Shown: positions 35,109 through 44,704 of the stretch, one piece after another | Layout of the letters: the number at the start of each line of letters is the position of its first letter | Position numbering within the stretch: position 1 is the first letter of the stretch | NCBI GenBank assembly: GCA_964351655.1 | Contig: CAYGPD010000003.1 | Span: 102,431-166,430 of the forward strand | Source: Hirschia sp964351655 | GTDB lineage: Bacteria; Pseudomonadota; Alphaproteobacteria; Caulobacterales; Hyphomonadaceae | Direction of reading: 5' to 3' | DNA length: 64,000 nt | Notes under the pieces: generated by a model | Seen by the model: the letters and a program-made list of their open reading frames with translations, nothing else | Told to the model about the DNA's origin: nothing | Databases searched by the model: none | Program-made: the position numbers and the translations under genes

Positions 35109-37151
35109 TTACGAACCTGCGCGTAAATAGCCCGATTGCTTCACCTTCTCCCATACATGTTTTGCAAGAATATTTGCACCGTAGCTATTTAAATGATTGT
35201 CATCTAAATAAATAACTTTCCCGTCAATTTGGCGTAGGCAAGTTACATGATCGTCTAGGCAAAAAACATCTGTTGGGTCAAAAAATGTAAATCCCATCTG
35301 CTCAACGCGCTGCTTAAGCACACTATTGACTGCACCCGCACGCATTATGGACTGCTCTCTTGTGAAGCCTTCACAAGACTTCGCTGAGTGAGCATCGCTG
35401 ATAATATATTCTGGTCTCACGAGACATTGTCCTGAATCTAAGCCCGGATATGGAATTGCCCCTATTACAACGACATTTGCACCAGATTTTTTAAGATCTT
35501 CCAGAGTATTATCTAACCCTCGCTTAAAAGCTAATCGAGATTTCACCAGCTCTTGCGGCGACCCTCCCGGCTCACCGATCCATGTTGGGCGACCACCTTC
35601 AGCATCATTCGACCACCAATACTGCGCAAATCTCGCATGTAAAATGATAACATCAGCGGGAAAGGCGGTTACTCGCGTTAAACCATCCTCAAAATCACCT
35701 ATCTCCCATTCACCACCGTAAGTTTTCACCCCTCGAAATGGGAGGGTCCCATAGCGCTTCACCAGCACAGCACTCACATTTTCTTTGCTGACTACGGGAT
35801 CTAGACCTTTTGCAAACTCCAAAGCATGGCTATCGCCTACAACGGCAACTTTGGGGTAAACACTTTGCGCCCCAAAAGCACAGTCTTCATTGTAGCCATC
35901 AAATTGATCACCACAATGCAGCTCATAATTCACGCCCTCTTGCGCAAGTTGATCTTCTGGCGTTAAGCGCCAATTCCAACCTTGTTGAAATGAGATAACT
36001 CCCGCGATAAACACAATAGACAATACGGATGCTGAAACGCGTGCACCCACCAGCCCAGTTTCCGTGCCCAGTTTCCTTGCCCAAGGTAAACGGAAACGGT
36101 TTTCCACAAAGTCATACAGTAACTTTGCAGCCGCTATAGAGACGATCGCACACACCAACATTTCCACATATGAAAGTGGACGAAATGCCCAGTATCTATA
36201 GAGGATGATGATAGGCCAGTGAACCAGATAGAGAGAATAAGAGATCTTACCCACCCCCACCAAGCCACGATTTGTTAAACTAAATTGCGCCCATTTTGAA
36301 TCCATCCCCAACAGCACTGAAACAGCTCCTACCGTTGGCAATACCGCAGATAATGCTCTGTAATTTTCGGATGTCAAAATCCCTAAAGAAGCAATTAGTG
36401 CCACCATACCGAAAGCGAAGAAAATGCGCTTAAAGGTCTGACTTAACTGCAATGCATTCGTATTGCGAAGTACAATCACAAACAGCGCGACACACCCGCC
36501 TGCTGCAAATTGCCATATTCGAAAGACACTTAGAAAAAATGTTGCACTAGAATTATAAGGCTGAACGATAACTGAGGCAGCAAACCCGATTGCGCCAATC
36601 AGAACCATAGCACAACACGCAAGCCACAACTTTTCTCTGCTAAAACGGGACAAACCAAATATAATTAATGGCCAAATCAAATAAAACTGAACTTCAACAC
36701 TTAATGACCATGTGTGCAGAAGCGGCCGCACATGCTTCGTAGCCGAAAAATAATCACTGTCTAACCAAAAGAACCAATTAGACACTGATAGAGATGCAAA
36801 AATAGCGGAGTCTGCTGCATCGGAAAAATGTTTTGGACTCATCACAAGAAAAGCCCCGATCAGGGTCAGACCGATTGTAATGAATAATGCAGGTAGTAAT
36901 CGCCGCGCCCGTCTTACAACGAAATCGACATAGTTAAATGAGTTTCGATCAAACTGATCCATTAATATCAATGTGATCAAATACCCACTAATCACATAAA
37001 AAACATCAACCCCAACGAAACCACCTGACAATCCCGATACACCTAAATGGTATAAAAGCACACATATCACAGCGAGCCCTCTCAACCCATCTAGGGCAGG
37101 CTCATACGTTAAGGAAGACTTAGAAGTCTGCTGTTCGGGGTGCCTGTTCAT
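35109..37151 (-). CDS. OafA-type acyltransferase with C-terminal SGNH domain
   Basis: 680 residues. The N-terminal acyltransferase-3 domain has about ten helices and the motifs LDGLRGLAVICVLLYHLG, GGFVGVDVFYVISGYLIT, RRARRLLPAL and LLHTWSLSVEVQFYLIWP. The C-terminal periplasmic SGNH domain carries VGDSHALEFAKGLD and DDNHLNSYGANI (Asp-x-x-His). Such proteins O-acetylate lipopolysaccharide O-antigen, capsule or peptidoglycan. No glycan genes are nearby, so the acceptor is unknown. Stands alone, with its promoter in the long AT-rich gap to the right. Confidence 0.92.
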   Translation of the reverse strand: MNRHPEQQTSKSSLTYEPALDGLRGLAVICVLLYHLGVSGLSGGFVGVDVFYVISGYLITLILMDQFDRNSFNYVDFVVRRARRLLPALFITIGLTLIGAFLVMSPKHFSDAADSAIFASLSVSNWFFWLDSDYFSATKHVRPLLHTWSLSVEVQFYLIWPLIIFGLSRFSREKLWLACCAMVLIGAIGFAASVIVQPYNSSATFFLSVFRIWQFAAGGCVALFVIVLRNTNALQLSQTFKRIFFAFGMVALIASLGILTSENYRALSAVLPTVGAVSVLLGMDSKWAQFSLTNRGLVGVGKISYSLYLVHWPIIILYRYWAFRPLSYVEMLVCAIVSIAAAKLLYDFVENRFRLPWARKLGTETGLVGARVSASVLSIVFIAGVISFQQGWNWRLTPEDQLAQEGVNYELHCGDQFDGYNEDCAFGAQSVYPKVAVVGDSHALEFAKGLDPVVSKENVSAVLVKRYGTLPFRGVKTYGGEWEIGDFEDGLTRVTAFPADVIILHARFAQYWWSNDAEGGRPTWIGEPGGSPQELVKSRLAFKRGLDNTLEDLKKSGANVVVIGAIPYPGLDSGQCLVRPEYIISDAHSAKSCEGFTREQSIMRAGAVNSVLKQRVEQMGFTFFDPTDVFCLDDHVTCLRQIDGKVIYLDDNHLNSYGANILAKHVWEKVKQSGYLRAGS

Positions 37152-37573
37152 ATCTAAACTCTATCAAGGTGTTTGATGGCTTATTGGTCAAAACTCAATA
37201 GAAGTCAAAGCTTCCGAACAGCAAAGCAACACCTAATGTATTACATTAATTTCATGCGATAAGTTTTTGTATATAAACAATTTTCGGAAAACATCTCAAT
37301 TCTCCCCACTCGATAGAATTCTACAATTTCACCCTTCATGTCATCTGCTTGATTTTACTATGTAAATCCTCAGAATCACCTCCAAACTGTAGCAACACTA
37401 GATTGAAGCACTCGCGTAACTGATTAGTCGCCTACCTAAAAACCTCATAGTCGCAATACCCAACATCCCAACCAACTGGTTATTTATTAATCACGCGTAG
37501 TTAAGCAATAGTCATGACGAAGGGGCATGGGTACAACAATAACCAATACAAAATTTCTGTTGGGTTTTCCATT
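37152..37573. other. AT-rich intergenic region
   Basis: About 420 bases between the divergent acyltransferase and the PLP enzyme (360 if the earlier start at 37514 is used). No RNA gene, repeat or credible ORF is seen; it presumably holds both promoters. Confidence 0.5.
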
Positions 37574-38485
37574 ATGACCGACTGCCACGCTACCCGCCTC
37601 AACCTTGTTGACCATGTGCTGAAGCGACGCGCACCTATTCAATCTCATTGTTTCAAGAGCTTACAACACAAGTCTCTCGTATCATTTGACGCCTATCGCG
37701 GAGATAAACTTGGAAGGTATCTATCGGGCAATAAGATCCTAAAACTAGCTCCCAATATCCTCGACTATCTTACCGGCCCAAATGACCAACTGCCACTTGC
37801 AACATTTGGTGGAAGTCACTCCAACCACTTACGTGCATTTAGCGCGATAACAAGGATGTTGAGACTAAACGCAATAGCCTTCATACGCGAAAGCCCTAAG
37901 GGAGCTCATCATGATCTCGTTTTAAAAATGCAAAAACGCGGAGTGCGAGTTCATTTACTCTCGCCTGAAGATTTCAAACTTAGAGAAGACAGTGACTTCA
38001 TTGAAACCCTAAAACACAAATTCGGTCCCTTTGCACTAATCTCTGAAGGCGGGACATCAGCCGCGTCCGTCAAACACATCGCAAACGTCTTTGCACCGTT
38101 GAGACATAAATATACACATGCTTTTGTACCTGTGGGATTAGGTGGCACACTGGCAGGCGTAGCTTTAGGTCTAGGAGCGTCGACAAAAGTCATCGGAATT
38201 TCAGCACTTAAATCCGATTACACGCTAAATGACCGCGTAAAAAAAGTTCTTCAAGACGCGGGTGTCGCTGACCCCAAAAACTGGACTATCGACTATAACT
38301 ATCATTTTGGCGGTTTTGGAAAAACGAAGCCTGACTTGTTAGATTTCGCACACGATTTTCAGATGCAAACGCAAATTGAATTATACGCCACTTATACGAT
38401 GAAATCAGCATTTGCGATGGTAGATTATGCCAAGTTGGGAAAGCTTGGCCACACCCTTTGGATAAACACATACAACCCAAATTAA
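37574..38485 (+). CDS. PLP-dependent D-cysteine desulfhydrase / ACC deaminase-like enzyme
   Basis: 303 residues from ATG 37574 (an in-frame ATG at 37514 is possible; no ribosome site decides). Tryptophan-synthase-beta fold: PLP lysine in GDKLGRYLSGNKILKL, the cofactor loop FGGSHSNHLRAFSA, ALISEGGTSAASVKH, and the phosphate-binding VPVGLGGTLAGVALGLG. These match the DcyD/ACC-deaminase branch. RGDKLGRYLSGNK deviates from the usual KRED-x-SG-x-GNK, and the protein is slightly short. The substrate is therefore open: D-cysteine, ACC or another small amino acid. Single gene, followed by a hairpin shared with the converging PepSY gene. Confidence 0.82.
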   Translation: MTDCHATRLNLVDHVLKRRAPIQSHCFKSLQHKSLVSFDAYRGDKLGRYLSGNKILKLAPNILDYLTGPNDQLPLATFGGSHSNHLRAFSAITRMLRLNAIAFIRESPKGAHHDLVLKMQKRGVRVHLLSPEDFKLREDSDFIETLKHKFGPFALISEGGTSAASVKHIANVFAPLRHKYTHAFVPVGLGGTLAGVALGLGASTKVIGISALKSDYTLNDRVKKVLQDAGVADPKNWTIDYNYHFGGFGKTKPDLLDFAHDFQMQTQIELYATYTMKSAFAMVDYAKLGKLGHTLWINTYNPN

Positions 38486-38504
38486 ATGCAATTACTACTT
38501 AGAC

Positions 38505-38553
38505 CAGAAAACCTAGCGACAGGCTATTTCAATACAAGATCGCCAGGTTTTCC
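38505..38553. terminator. Hairpin between the converging PLP-enzyme and PepSY genes
   Basis: GAAAACCT-a-GCGA (38507-38519) / TCGC-c-AGGTTTTC (38540-38552) with a 20-base loop. Short T-runs occur on both sides, so it could act in both directions. Confidence 0.5.
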
Positions 38554-38574
38554 AAATCGTACAATTTTAGTTAT

Positions 38575-40020
38575 CTAACGAGCCGCTTTGGCAGCCATTT
38601 TTTTCTTCCGCTTCGCATCTGCTTTCCATCGACGTATATGAATAAGCAACCCAAATACGGACAACATCATAACAGCCGCTATGACCGCGAGTAATAAAGG
38701 CTGCAACCGATACTTAATATCTCCTGGCCAATATTGCGCGACATGGGTTTTATAATATTCAGCAATAAGCGTACGTTTAACCGTTCTCACTGAGCGATGT
38801 ACTTGCCCTGTAACTTGATCAATAGCTACAACGCCTTTTTGTGGCTTCTCAAAATGACCTTTCCATACTGGAAACGGCCCAATTGCAAAATACTCATCAT
38901 AAGTCGTTGCTATTTCCCACTCAGAAATAGAATCTGCAGTTTCTTTGGATAATGCCCATTGGACTAACTTATCACGATCATCTTCGGTAAGTTTAATTTC
39001 TTGTCCTGTTTGCGCACTGAAAGCTTTTTGCTGATCCAACTTATCCATAAAATTGAGAACAATATTGGGTGTCTGCCAAGCAAAACGATATACTGGTTCA
39101 CCCAGTAATGAAGTGAGTGTGATACGCGTTGGCGCGATATTATATTGGTGATCTATATCTTTAGGGTGCTTCTGAACTTTGTCCCAATCAATCGCTGCTT
39201 CCTTTTGAACAGTGATTTTCGCACCTTCACTATCTGCACGATCCAATAGCCACACAACCGACAATCCAGATGTGACCCAGAACACAACCTGCAACGCCAA
39301 TATAAGCCCTATTGCTTGGTGCCATCGGATTATTTTAAGTCCCGTACCCTTCACAACATGAAGCTGTCTCACCGGCAAAATTCCAAGTATAGCAGTCACC
39401 AAAAAGATAATCGCAAACACCGTAAGTAGACCGCTATCCTTATATTTGGCTAGCATGCTGTAATCCATAGTGTGGATACTCTTAAAGATAGTTTCCAATC
39501 GTTTAGGAAGGTTTCCTTGAGACCGAAGTTCGCCCGTATTCATATCTATAAATAGAGCTGCTTTGCTCGCTTCAATGCGCCAAATCGGTAAGGTGCCACG
39601 ACTATATTCCGGTGTATGCTTTTCTTTTACAGTCACTTTCGCATTAGATAAATCTTCACCGGTTAACCTAGATGCAATATTACGCACATCTGCTTCAGAA
39701 ATTTGCTCGATAGCATTCAAGTTCTGAGGATAAATCCACTTTGAAGGTTGTTGGTCTTCAAAGCCCGACACCGACAATAGTCCACCCACATTATATTCGG
39801 ATAAAACGACTTTGGATGCACCGTCAGACGCCCGTTTTAGCGCTTCAATCTCCGGCCATTCTGCGACCGCACTATACCCTGCATTGGACATATTTGGATA
39901 GGGTTTCAAGGATTCTGAAGAAATCAACGTCATGCCAAGCGCTGTAATCGACCAGATTGCCAACTGCGCTAGAAGTATAAGTGACAACCACCTATGCCAT
40001 TTTAAAAAAAATAATCTCAT
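38575..40020 (-). CDS. PepSY-domain transmembrane protein
   Basis: 481 residues. Helix 1 near 9-33 (WHRWLSLILLAQLAIWSITALGMTLI), a periplasmic PepSY-like segment (ADVRNIASRLTGEDLSNAKVTV, FIDMNTGELRSQ), helices near 199-218 and 234-262 (WHQAIGLILALQVVFWVTSGL), a second periplasmic part and a last helix near 440-465. The C-terminus is strongly basic. The WHRW and HQAIG histidines recall haem-binding PiuB/FegB-type partners of TonB receptors in iron or haem uptake. It is divergent from iclR and in the same neighbourhood as the receptor at 41263-43644. Confidence 0.82.
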   Translation of the reverse strand: MRLFFLKWHRWLSLILLAQLAIWSITALGMTLISSESLKPYPNMSNAGYSAVAEWPEIEALKRASDGASKVVLSEYNVGGLLSVSGFEDQQPSKWIYPQNLNAIEQISEADVRNIASRLTGEDLSNAKVTVKEKHTPEYSRGTLPIWRIEASKAALFIDMNTGELRSQGNLPKRLETIFKSIHTMDYSMLAKYKDSGLLTVFAIIFLVTAILGILPVRQLHVVKGTGLKIIRWHQAIGLILALQVVFWVTSGLSVVWLLDRADSEGAKITVQKEAAIDWDKVQKHPKDIDHQYNIAPTRITLTSLLGEPVYRFAWQTPNIVLNFMDKLDQQKAFSAQTGQEIKLTEDDRDKLVQWALSKETADSISEWEIATTYDEYFAIGPFPVWKGHFEKPQKGVVAIDQVTGQVHRSVRTVKRTLIAEYYKTHVAQYWPGDIKYRLQPLLLAVIAAVMMLSVFGLLIHIRRWKADAKRKKKMAAKAAR

Positions 40021-40469
40021 TTTCCTCAGCCCCTAATTCTATTTTTTTTGCAGCTGATGACGAAAAAGTTCGGTAGGAAAGAATAACTTTCCCACCGATG
40101 ATCTCAATACTCATCCCTCTACGCTTCAATCTGCAATTTGCACGTATCAGCACCAGAGAGATAATTTGAAGAGATCAGTTTTAATGGCTTAACTAAGCAC
40201 AAATGGGAGTATGTGAAAGGTTACGTATCAGCCACTATCTATAGAATCTCTGTTTCCAGCCGCAATATATGATATATCATTACATCCATATATCCGTAGA
40301 TCAACTACTAAATTTCGTAGTTTTTGTTGGAATAATGTACGCTTAAATGCCCCTAAATTGCGTATTGCCCGGTGCGACTAATTCGTCCGAACAGAAGAAA
40401 AGCGTATGAACGCAAACAAATGTGGTAATCTTTTTTTGAACTAATCACAGCGGATACGGAATATCTATT
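40021..40469. promoter_or_regulatory. Divergent control region of pepSY and iclR
   Basis: 449 bases without a gene. Contains the palindrome ATGATATATCAT (40269-40280) with flanking ATTAC, and a small ACTAC/GTAGT hairpin with a T-run at 40303-40325. It presumably carries both promoters. Confidence 0.6.
40268..40283. promoter_or_regulatory. Candidate IclR operator 1 (iclR/pepSY)
   Basis: TATGATATATCATTAC. The core is a perfect 12-base palindrome. It shares 12 of 13 positions (GATATAyCATTAC) with the site upstream of the TonB-dependent receptor. It lies about 190 bases upstream of iclR and 250 upstream of the PepSY gene. Confidence 0.55.
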
Positions 40470-41198
40470 ATGTCAGAGAAGTCCTCGAACTCATTGCGGT
40501 CAATAAGGCGGTGTTTTCAACTCTTAGAAATCTTTGACATAGAACAAAAACCCATGTCCGCCAGTTTAATCGCCAGCAAGTTAGAGTCTCCACTCACTTC
40601 TATAATAGACATGCTAAAGTGCGTGCGAGAGCTTGGTTATATCTCTTATGATAGCCTGACACGCACCTATTTCATAACACCCAAAATTGGCACTCTTGGC
40701 AGCTGGTTGATCGATAACCCGCTCCATAGCTTCAACTATGAAAAGTTGCTCGAAAACCTCAGAGATGAAACTCATGAGACAATCGGTATATTTAGTCAGA
40801 ACGGAACCCAAATGGTATGTCTGGCTGAGATAGGTGGCCTCCACCCCCTCAACTTTAGAATGTCCGTTGGAGAAACCGTCCCACTCTTCCAATCTGCTGT
40901 GGGACATGCACAATTGGCCCACTGGAAAGACGAAGATATCACCAAGACGTATCTAAAAAGCCATAAGCGGCAGGATGGTACAGAATTGGCCAATATCCTA
41001 AAAAAAGTTCAACTGGTTCGGGAAACAAAATACTCCACCGGCTATGGTCTCGTACACCCAGATGTAGGGGCTATCGCAGTGAGTTTAGAGGTTTCGCCTG
41101 ATTGCAGAGTCGTTCTATGTGCAGGCGGTGTTGTAGGTCGTATAAAAGACAATGAAAAAACTTTCGCCAAACACTTACTCTCCAGCGCAAAGTTATAG
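40470..41198 (+). CDS. IclR-family transcriptional regulator
   Basis: 242 residues. An N-terminal winged helix (SLRSIRRCFQLLEIFDIEQKPMSASLIASKLESPLTSIIDML, about 8-60) is followed by the IclR effector domain (GTQMVCLAEIGGLHPLNFRMSVGETVPL, SAVGHAQLAH, TGYGLVHPDVGAIAVSLEVSP). Effector-binding IclR proteins usually sense small aromatic or organic acids and often control the neighbouring transporter. Sites with the same GATATATC core lie upstream of iclR and of the neighbouring receptor and lipoprotein genes, pointing to local control. Confidence 0.9.
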   Translation: MSEKSSNSLRSIRRCFQLLEIFDIEQKPMSASLIASKLESPLTSIIDMLKCVRELGYISYDSLTRTYFITPKIGTLGSWLIDNPLHSFNYEKLLENLRDETHETIGIFSQNGTQMVCLAEIGGLHPLNFRMSVGETVPLFQSAVGHAQLAHWKDEDITKTYLKSHKRQDGTELANILKKVQLVRETKYSTGYGLVHPDVGAIAVSLEVSPDCRVVLCAGGVVGRIKDNEKTFAKHLLSSAKL

Positions 41199-41204
41199 TC
41201 GCTA

Positions 41205-41237
41205 ATAAAAAGGGCACCTCTCACAAGGCACCCTTTC
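41205..41237 (-). terminator. Strand-specific terminator of the TonB-dependent receptor gene
   Basis: On the minus strand AAAGGGTGCCT (from 41236) pairs with AGGTGCCCTTT (to 41209) over 11 pairs, two of them G-U wobbles, with a 6-base loop and a following TTTTT-type run. On the plus strand the two wobbles become C/A mismatches, so it should favour the receptor transcript over iclR. Confidence 0.72.
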
Positions 41238-41262
41238 TAATTCAGATCATATACGCTGCAGC

Positions 41263-43644
41263 CTAGTAGTTTACGCGCAAAGTCAGTCCATATGTTCTTC
41301 TGTTTGGATAAGTTGCACTAATCGTCAACGGGAAGAATGTTGAGAAATCTGATGGTGACGTTACACCATCGGTCGTGTTGTTGAAGAACACATCGCGGAA
41401 AGAGGCAACCGACTTGCCATCATCCAAAATGTTCTCACCCCACAACTCTAATGAATATCGATCACCACGAACACCCGTACGCAAGTTGAATGTCGTACGT
41501 GCATCGTGAACAGTTTGGTTTGTTGCATCAGAGAAAAATTTCCCGCGATACAACATGTCACCGCGCACATACCCATCAAAGTCCGATGTGAGCGTTTTAT
41601 CATAGGACACGGTCAAGTTACCTTGCCATTCAGGTTGTCTTTGAACTTTCAAACCTGATACATCCCCATCAGGACCAAAGCCTGGGAATGCAGAAAACGT
41701 GTCGATTTTTGCATCTGTAAACTCTGCATCTGTCCACGCCACACCTCCATTGATTGATAGATTATCCGTAACTTCAGCAACGAATGAACCTTCAACACCG
41801 AAGACTTTAGCTTCCCCACCATTCACATCAAATGAAATTGGTGGCGCAAAGGATTCGTCAAGTTGAGGAACAACAATGTCTTTCCAATCAACATAGAACA
41901 CCGCCAATTCAGTGTAGAACCAATCTGCAATGCTGTTGGTTTTCATACCGAATTCATAGGTCCAGTTAGATTCAGGGTCAAAGGCAGATACAACAAAACG
42001 ACCATTATCGCTTCCTGTATCAAATCCACCACTTTTCGCTCCACGTGCAGCAGATGCATATAAAAGTGTGCCATCTTCCAAGACGTAATCAAGACCAAAA
42101 CGCGCTGTTATGGATTCGAATGTATCGCCACCGTTATTGCCGGTTCTCAATTCAAGAAACTTGATTTCATCTTGTGCATACCGCACTTCCGCGCGCCCCG
42201 TTAAAGCACTTGTGAAATCAAATTCAGTTGATGCAAACACGGCCCAAGAATCAGTGGTTCTTTTTCCTGAATCAGTTGTATCAATTGTTCCAGTTGGCCC
42301 AAATGCACCTAAGAAGGCACCATTTCCAAATCCAAGCGTGAACCCTGGTGCAAGCGAAGCACACGGACAGAAAGCTTTGAAGTCGTCAGGCAGATCGCTC
42401 AATACGATTGTACCACCACCTCCACTGATATCTTCACTTGAATAATAGAATGCGCCCGCAGACCCTCTCCACTTTTGATCTTGAGGCGTAGTGTAGCGCA
42501 GCTCTCCACTCATCTCTGTGCTTGTATCAGGTAGATCTACCTGTAAGAGAGAAGATTCAAATGTGTCGATCCCACCTGTTAGATTGGTATAAACATATGG
42601 AAATGTTGAACCAAGCGCACGCGACCCATCTTCGGTGAATGAGAACTCAACCTCTGAATAACTGGCAAGCGCACTAATGCTACCCCAATCTTGATCATAG
42701 TTTGCACTTACATATGTACGGAAAGTTTCGCGTTGACCGCCTTCTGCTTGCGGTAAAACACGAAAACTTCCCACTTCGTCCGCATCTGGCAAAGAGCCAC
42801 AGAAATTCTGCGCACGTGGACCACCATTTTTATATTCACAATTTGCAAGAATTTTCTTGATCGCTGGTGGGTCAATATCATCGTCTGAGTAATACCCCGT
42901 TAGATTGATGTCCCAATCTTCCGTAGGTGTAAAACGCAAGCTACCATTTACAGTTTTGTATTCATAACCACCAATGTCACCGCCACCAGGCTCTTCATTA
43001 TCATAGGATCCGTCCCAGCCATCAAAAGCTAAAGCAATACGGCCAGCAATTTTATCCTCGACGATAGGTCCAGTCATTGATGCCATGACTTTTTGACGAC
43101 CGCGGTTTCCTGCTTTTAACTCAAGCTTTGCCCCAAATTCATTGTCAGGCTTAGCAGTCACAAAATTGATGGCACCAGAAAAACTGTTGCGCCCGTAAAG
43201 CGCACTTTGTGGACCTTTAACAACCTCAATACGTTCAAAGTCGATTTGGCTTAGGTTTAGAGCTGTGCTCGCCCCGATAAACACTCCATCAACGAAAACT
43301 GCAGTATTGTTTTCTTGGCCAACAGCGGTTTGCGCGACACCCCGAATAACAGGCGTCGGTACACTTGCACCGAACAAATCTAGGAAGGTTAAACCTGGTG
43401 TAAAGTCTGCGACATCACTCAAATCAGTTAAGCCAGCTTTCTCAATATCTGCTGCAGAAAATGCAGTGATAGCTAGAGGAACTTCAGCAAGGCTCTCTTC
43501 CACTTTACGAGACGTTACGACAACTGTCCCCAATCTCTTTGTATCGGCAACTTTCTCTTCCGCAACTTCACTAACTGTTTGCGCCATCGCACTACCGGCA
43601 AACACAGTACTCAGCAGCCCCAACAAAAATACATTCTTACGCAT
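41263..43644 (-). CDS. TonB-dependent outer-membrane receptor
   Basis: 793 residues from ATG 43644, directly preceded by GGGAGGAG. Signal peptide about 1-21 (STVFAGSAMAQ). TonB box region LGTVVVTSRK, plug domain (EVPLAITAFSAADIEKAGL, VFVDGVFIG, QIDFERIEVVKGPQSALYGRNSFSGAINFVTAKP) and a 22-strand barrel ending in TYGLTLRVNY with terminal aromatic. Closest in style to the large receptor group of sphingomonads and Caulobacterales with unassigned substrates. An in-frame TTG five codons earlier lies inside the ribosome site. Neighbours suggest uptake of a small organic or iron-containing ligand. Confidence 0.93.
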   Translation of the reverse strand: MRKNVFLLGLLSTVFAGSAMAQTVSEVAEEKVADTKRLGTVVVTSRKVEESLAEVPLAITAFSAADIEKAGLTDLSDVADFTPGLTFLDLFGASVPTPVIRGVAQTAVGQENNTAVFVDGVFIGASTALNLSQIDFERIEVVKGPQSALYGRNSFSGAINFVTAKPDNEFGAKLELKAGNRGRQKVMASMTGPIVEDKIAGRIALAFDGWDGSYDNEEPGGGDIGGYEYKTVNGSLRFTPTEDWDINLTGYYSDDDIDPPAIKKILANCEYKNGGPRAQNFCGSLPDADEVGSFRVLPQAEGGQRETFRTYVSANYDQDWGSISALASYSEVEFSFTEDGSRALGSTFPYVYTNLTGGIDTFESSLLQVDLPDTSTEMSGELRYTTPQDQKWRGSAGAFYYSSEDISGGGGTIVLSDLPDDFKAFCPCASLAPGFTLGFGNGAFLGAFGPTGTIDTTDSGKRTTDSWAVFASTEFDFTSALTGRAEVRYAQDEIKFLELRTGNNGGDTFESITARFGLDYVLEDGTLLYASAARGAKSGGFDTGSDNGRFVVSAFDPESNWTYEFGMKTNSIADWFYTELAVFYVDWKDIVVPQLDESFAPPISFDVNGGEAKVFGVEGSFVAEVTDNLSINGGVAWTDAEFTDAKIDTFSAFPGFGPDGDVSGLKVQRQPEWQGNLTVSYDKTLTSDFDGYVRGDMLYRGKFFSDATNQTVHDARTTFNLRTGVRGDRYSLELWGENILDDGKSVASFRDVFFNNTTDGVTSPSDFSTFFPLTISATYPNRRTYGLTLRVNY

Positions 43645-43720
43645 ACGAACTCCTCCCAAATATCTTCAGTATTTCATTAGTCCGGACTTATTTTATTGGC
43701 TTTGAAATATCCGGCCCCTC

Positions 43721-43737
43721 ATTAGATATACCATTAC
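43721..43737. promoter_or_regulatory. Candidate IclR operator 2a (receptor promoter)
   Basis: ATTAGATATACCATTAC. Matches the site near iclR at 12 of 13 core positions and the lipoprotein site at 14 of 16. The arm ATTAGATATA forms an inverted repeat with operator 2b. About 80 bases upstream of the receptor ATG. Confidence 0.55.
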
Positions 43738-43748
43738 GTTATCGAAAA

Positions 43749-43762
43749 ATGATATATCTAAT
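43749..43762. promoter_or_regulatory. Candidate IclR operator 2b (receptor promoter, inverted)
   Basis: ATGATATATCTAAT; read on the other strand it is ATTAGATATATCAT, the same motif. TATATCTAAT (43753-43762) is a perfect 10-base inverted copy of 43721-43730 with a 22-base spacer. Confidence 0.55.
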
Positions 43763-43870
43763 TTCGGTTTTCCGTCATTTTATTATGACTATCCGTGTTT
43801 ATTTGGAGGTTTAGCTACATATTAGAGCAATGAATGTCATAGCCATAATTGAAAGAGCCGCATAACAAAT

Positions 43871-44623
43871 CTACTCAGCGCTTCCAATTTGAATTTCATC
43901 TAAGCGATATGGCGACCCCTTGGGCGTCGAAAATAATACCTCTCCCTTTTCCGTTGCGCCTGAAAATTCCACCCAAAGCGCATCAGGTAAGACTTGGTAT
44001 TTCCATGACCAATTTAGTTCCACACCCTGTGTTGTAGACAAAACTTTGCAGGGTAGGCTTTCGCCGAGAAATCCATTCCCATCTCTCGTCCAGATGATAT
44101 CACATGCGGCACCACTCGTTGCTTTTTCCAACTCAACGGGCTGCACTCCCAAAAAAGCATTCGCATTTTTTGCAAATGGGATTTTCGGCTCTAAGTCTTT
44201 AAACCTGCGCGGAGACATTTTTAAATGTTGACCGTTTTCTGTGACACTAACGGTCCAAACCAGAAATTCGGTTTTATCAAAATACCAATCTGGTGGACCA
44301 CCATAACGAGTAGACCCTACAAGCACGGCATCACCAATTTGGGGCGCATCAATTTTCATGAAATACCTATTTACACGGCTATGCTTTTTATCGCCCTCAA
44401 CACCTGCCGCTTCATCAGCTTGCATTTGTTGCAAACTATCAAATTCACCCGACATTAAATCCACGAGCCTACGCACATCACTATCTGTGACAGATCGGGC
44501 TACATGCTGAGGCTCTTCTGTACTATGGCGCGATCGCTCCTCCACATGAGCAGGGCTAGAGCAGGCTCCCACCAGCAGCATAGCAGACAGATTGAACGCG
44601 TATAATTTGAATAGCTTCGCCAC
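43871..44623 (-). CDS. CpcT/CpeT-like lipoprotein
   Basis: 250 residues. Lipoprotein signal with lipobox LLVGAC (Cys about 21). The mature part resembles the CpcT/CpeT family: VRRLVDLMSGEFDSLQQ, RRFKDLEP, ACDIIWTRDGNGFLGESLPCKV and a final SPYRLDEIQIG. In cyanobacteria that family attaches bilins to phycobiliproteins; here there is no photosynthetic context, so a lipocalin-like ligand-binding role is more likely. The start is GTG 44623 with GGGGGAAG upstream. It follows its own copy of the GATATATC site. Confidence 0.72.
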   Translation of the reverse strand: MAKLFKLYAFNLSAMLLVGACSSPAHVEERSRHSTEEPQHVARSVTDSDVRRLVDLMSGEFDSLQQMQADEAAGVEGDKKHSRVNRYFMKIDAPQIGDAVLVGSTRYGGPPDWYFDKTEFLVWTVSVTENGQHLKMSPRRFKDLEPKIPFAKNANAFLGVQPVELEKATSGAACDIIWTRDGNGFLGESLPCKVLSTTQGVELNWSWKYQVLPDALWVEFSGATEKGEVLFSTPKGSPYRLDEIQIGSAE

Positions 44624-44704
44624 GCAGTTCTTCCCCCTTTATCGCCCAAATCTACATCCCTCATACGTTTTGTATTTTGTATGTTGAAGGCCAAATTTTG
44701 CAGG

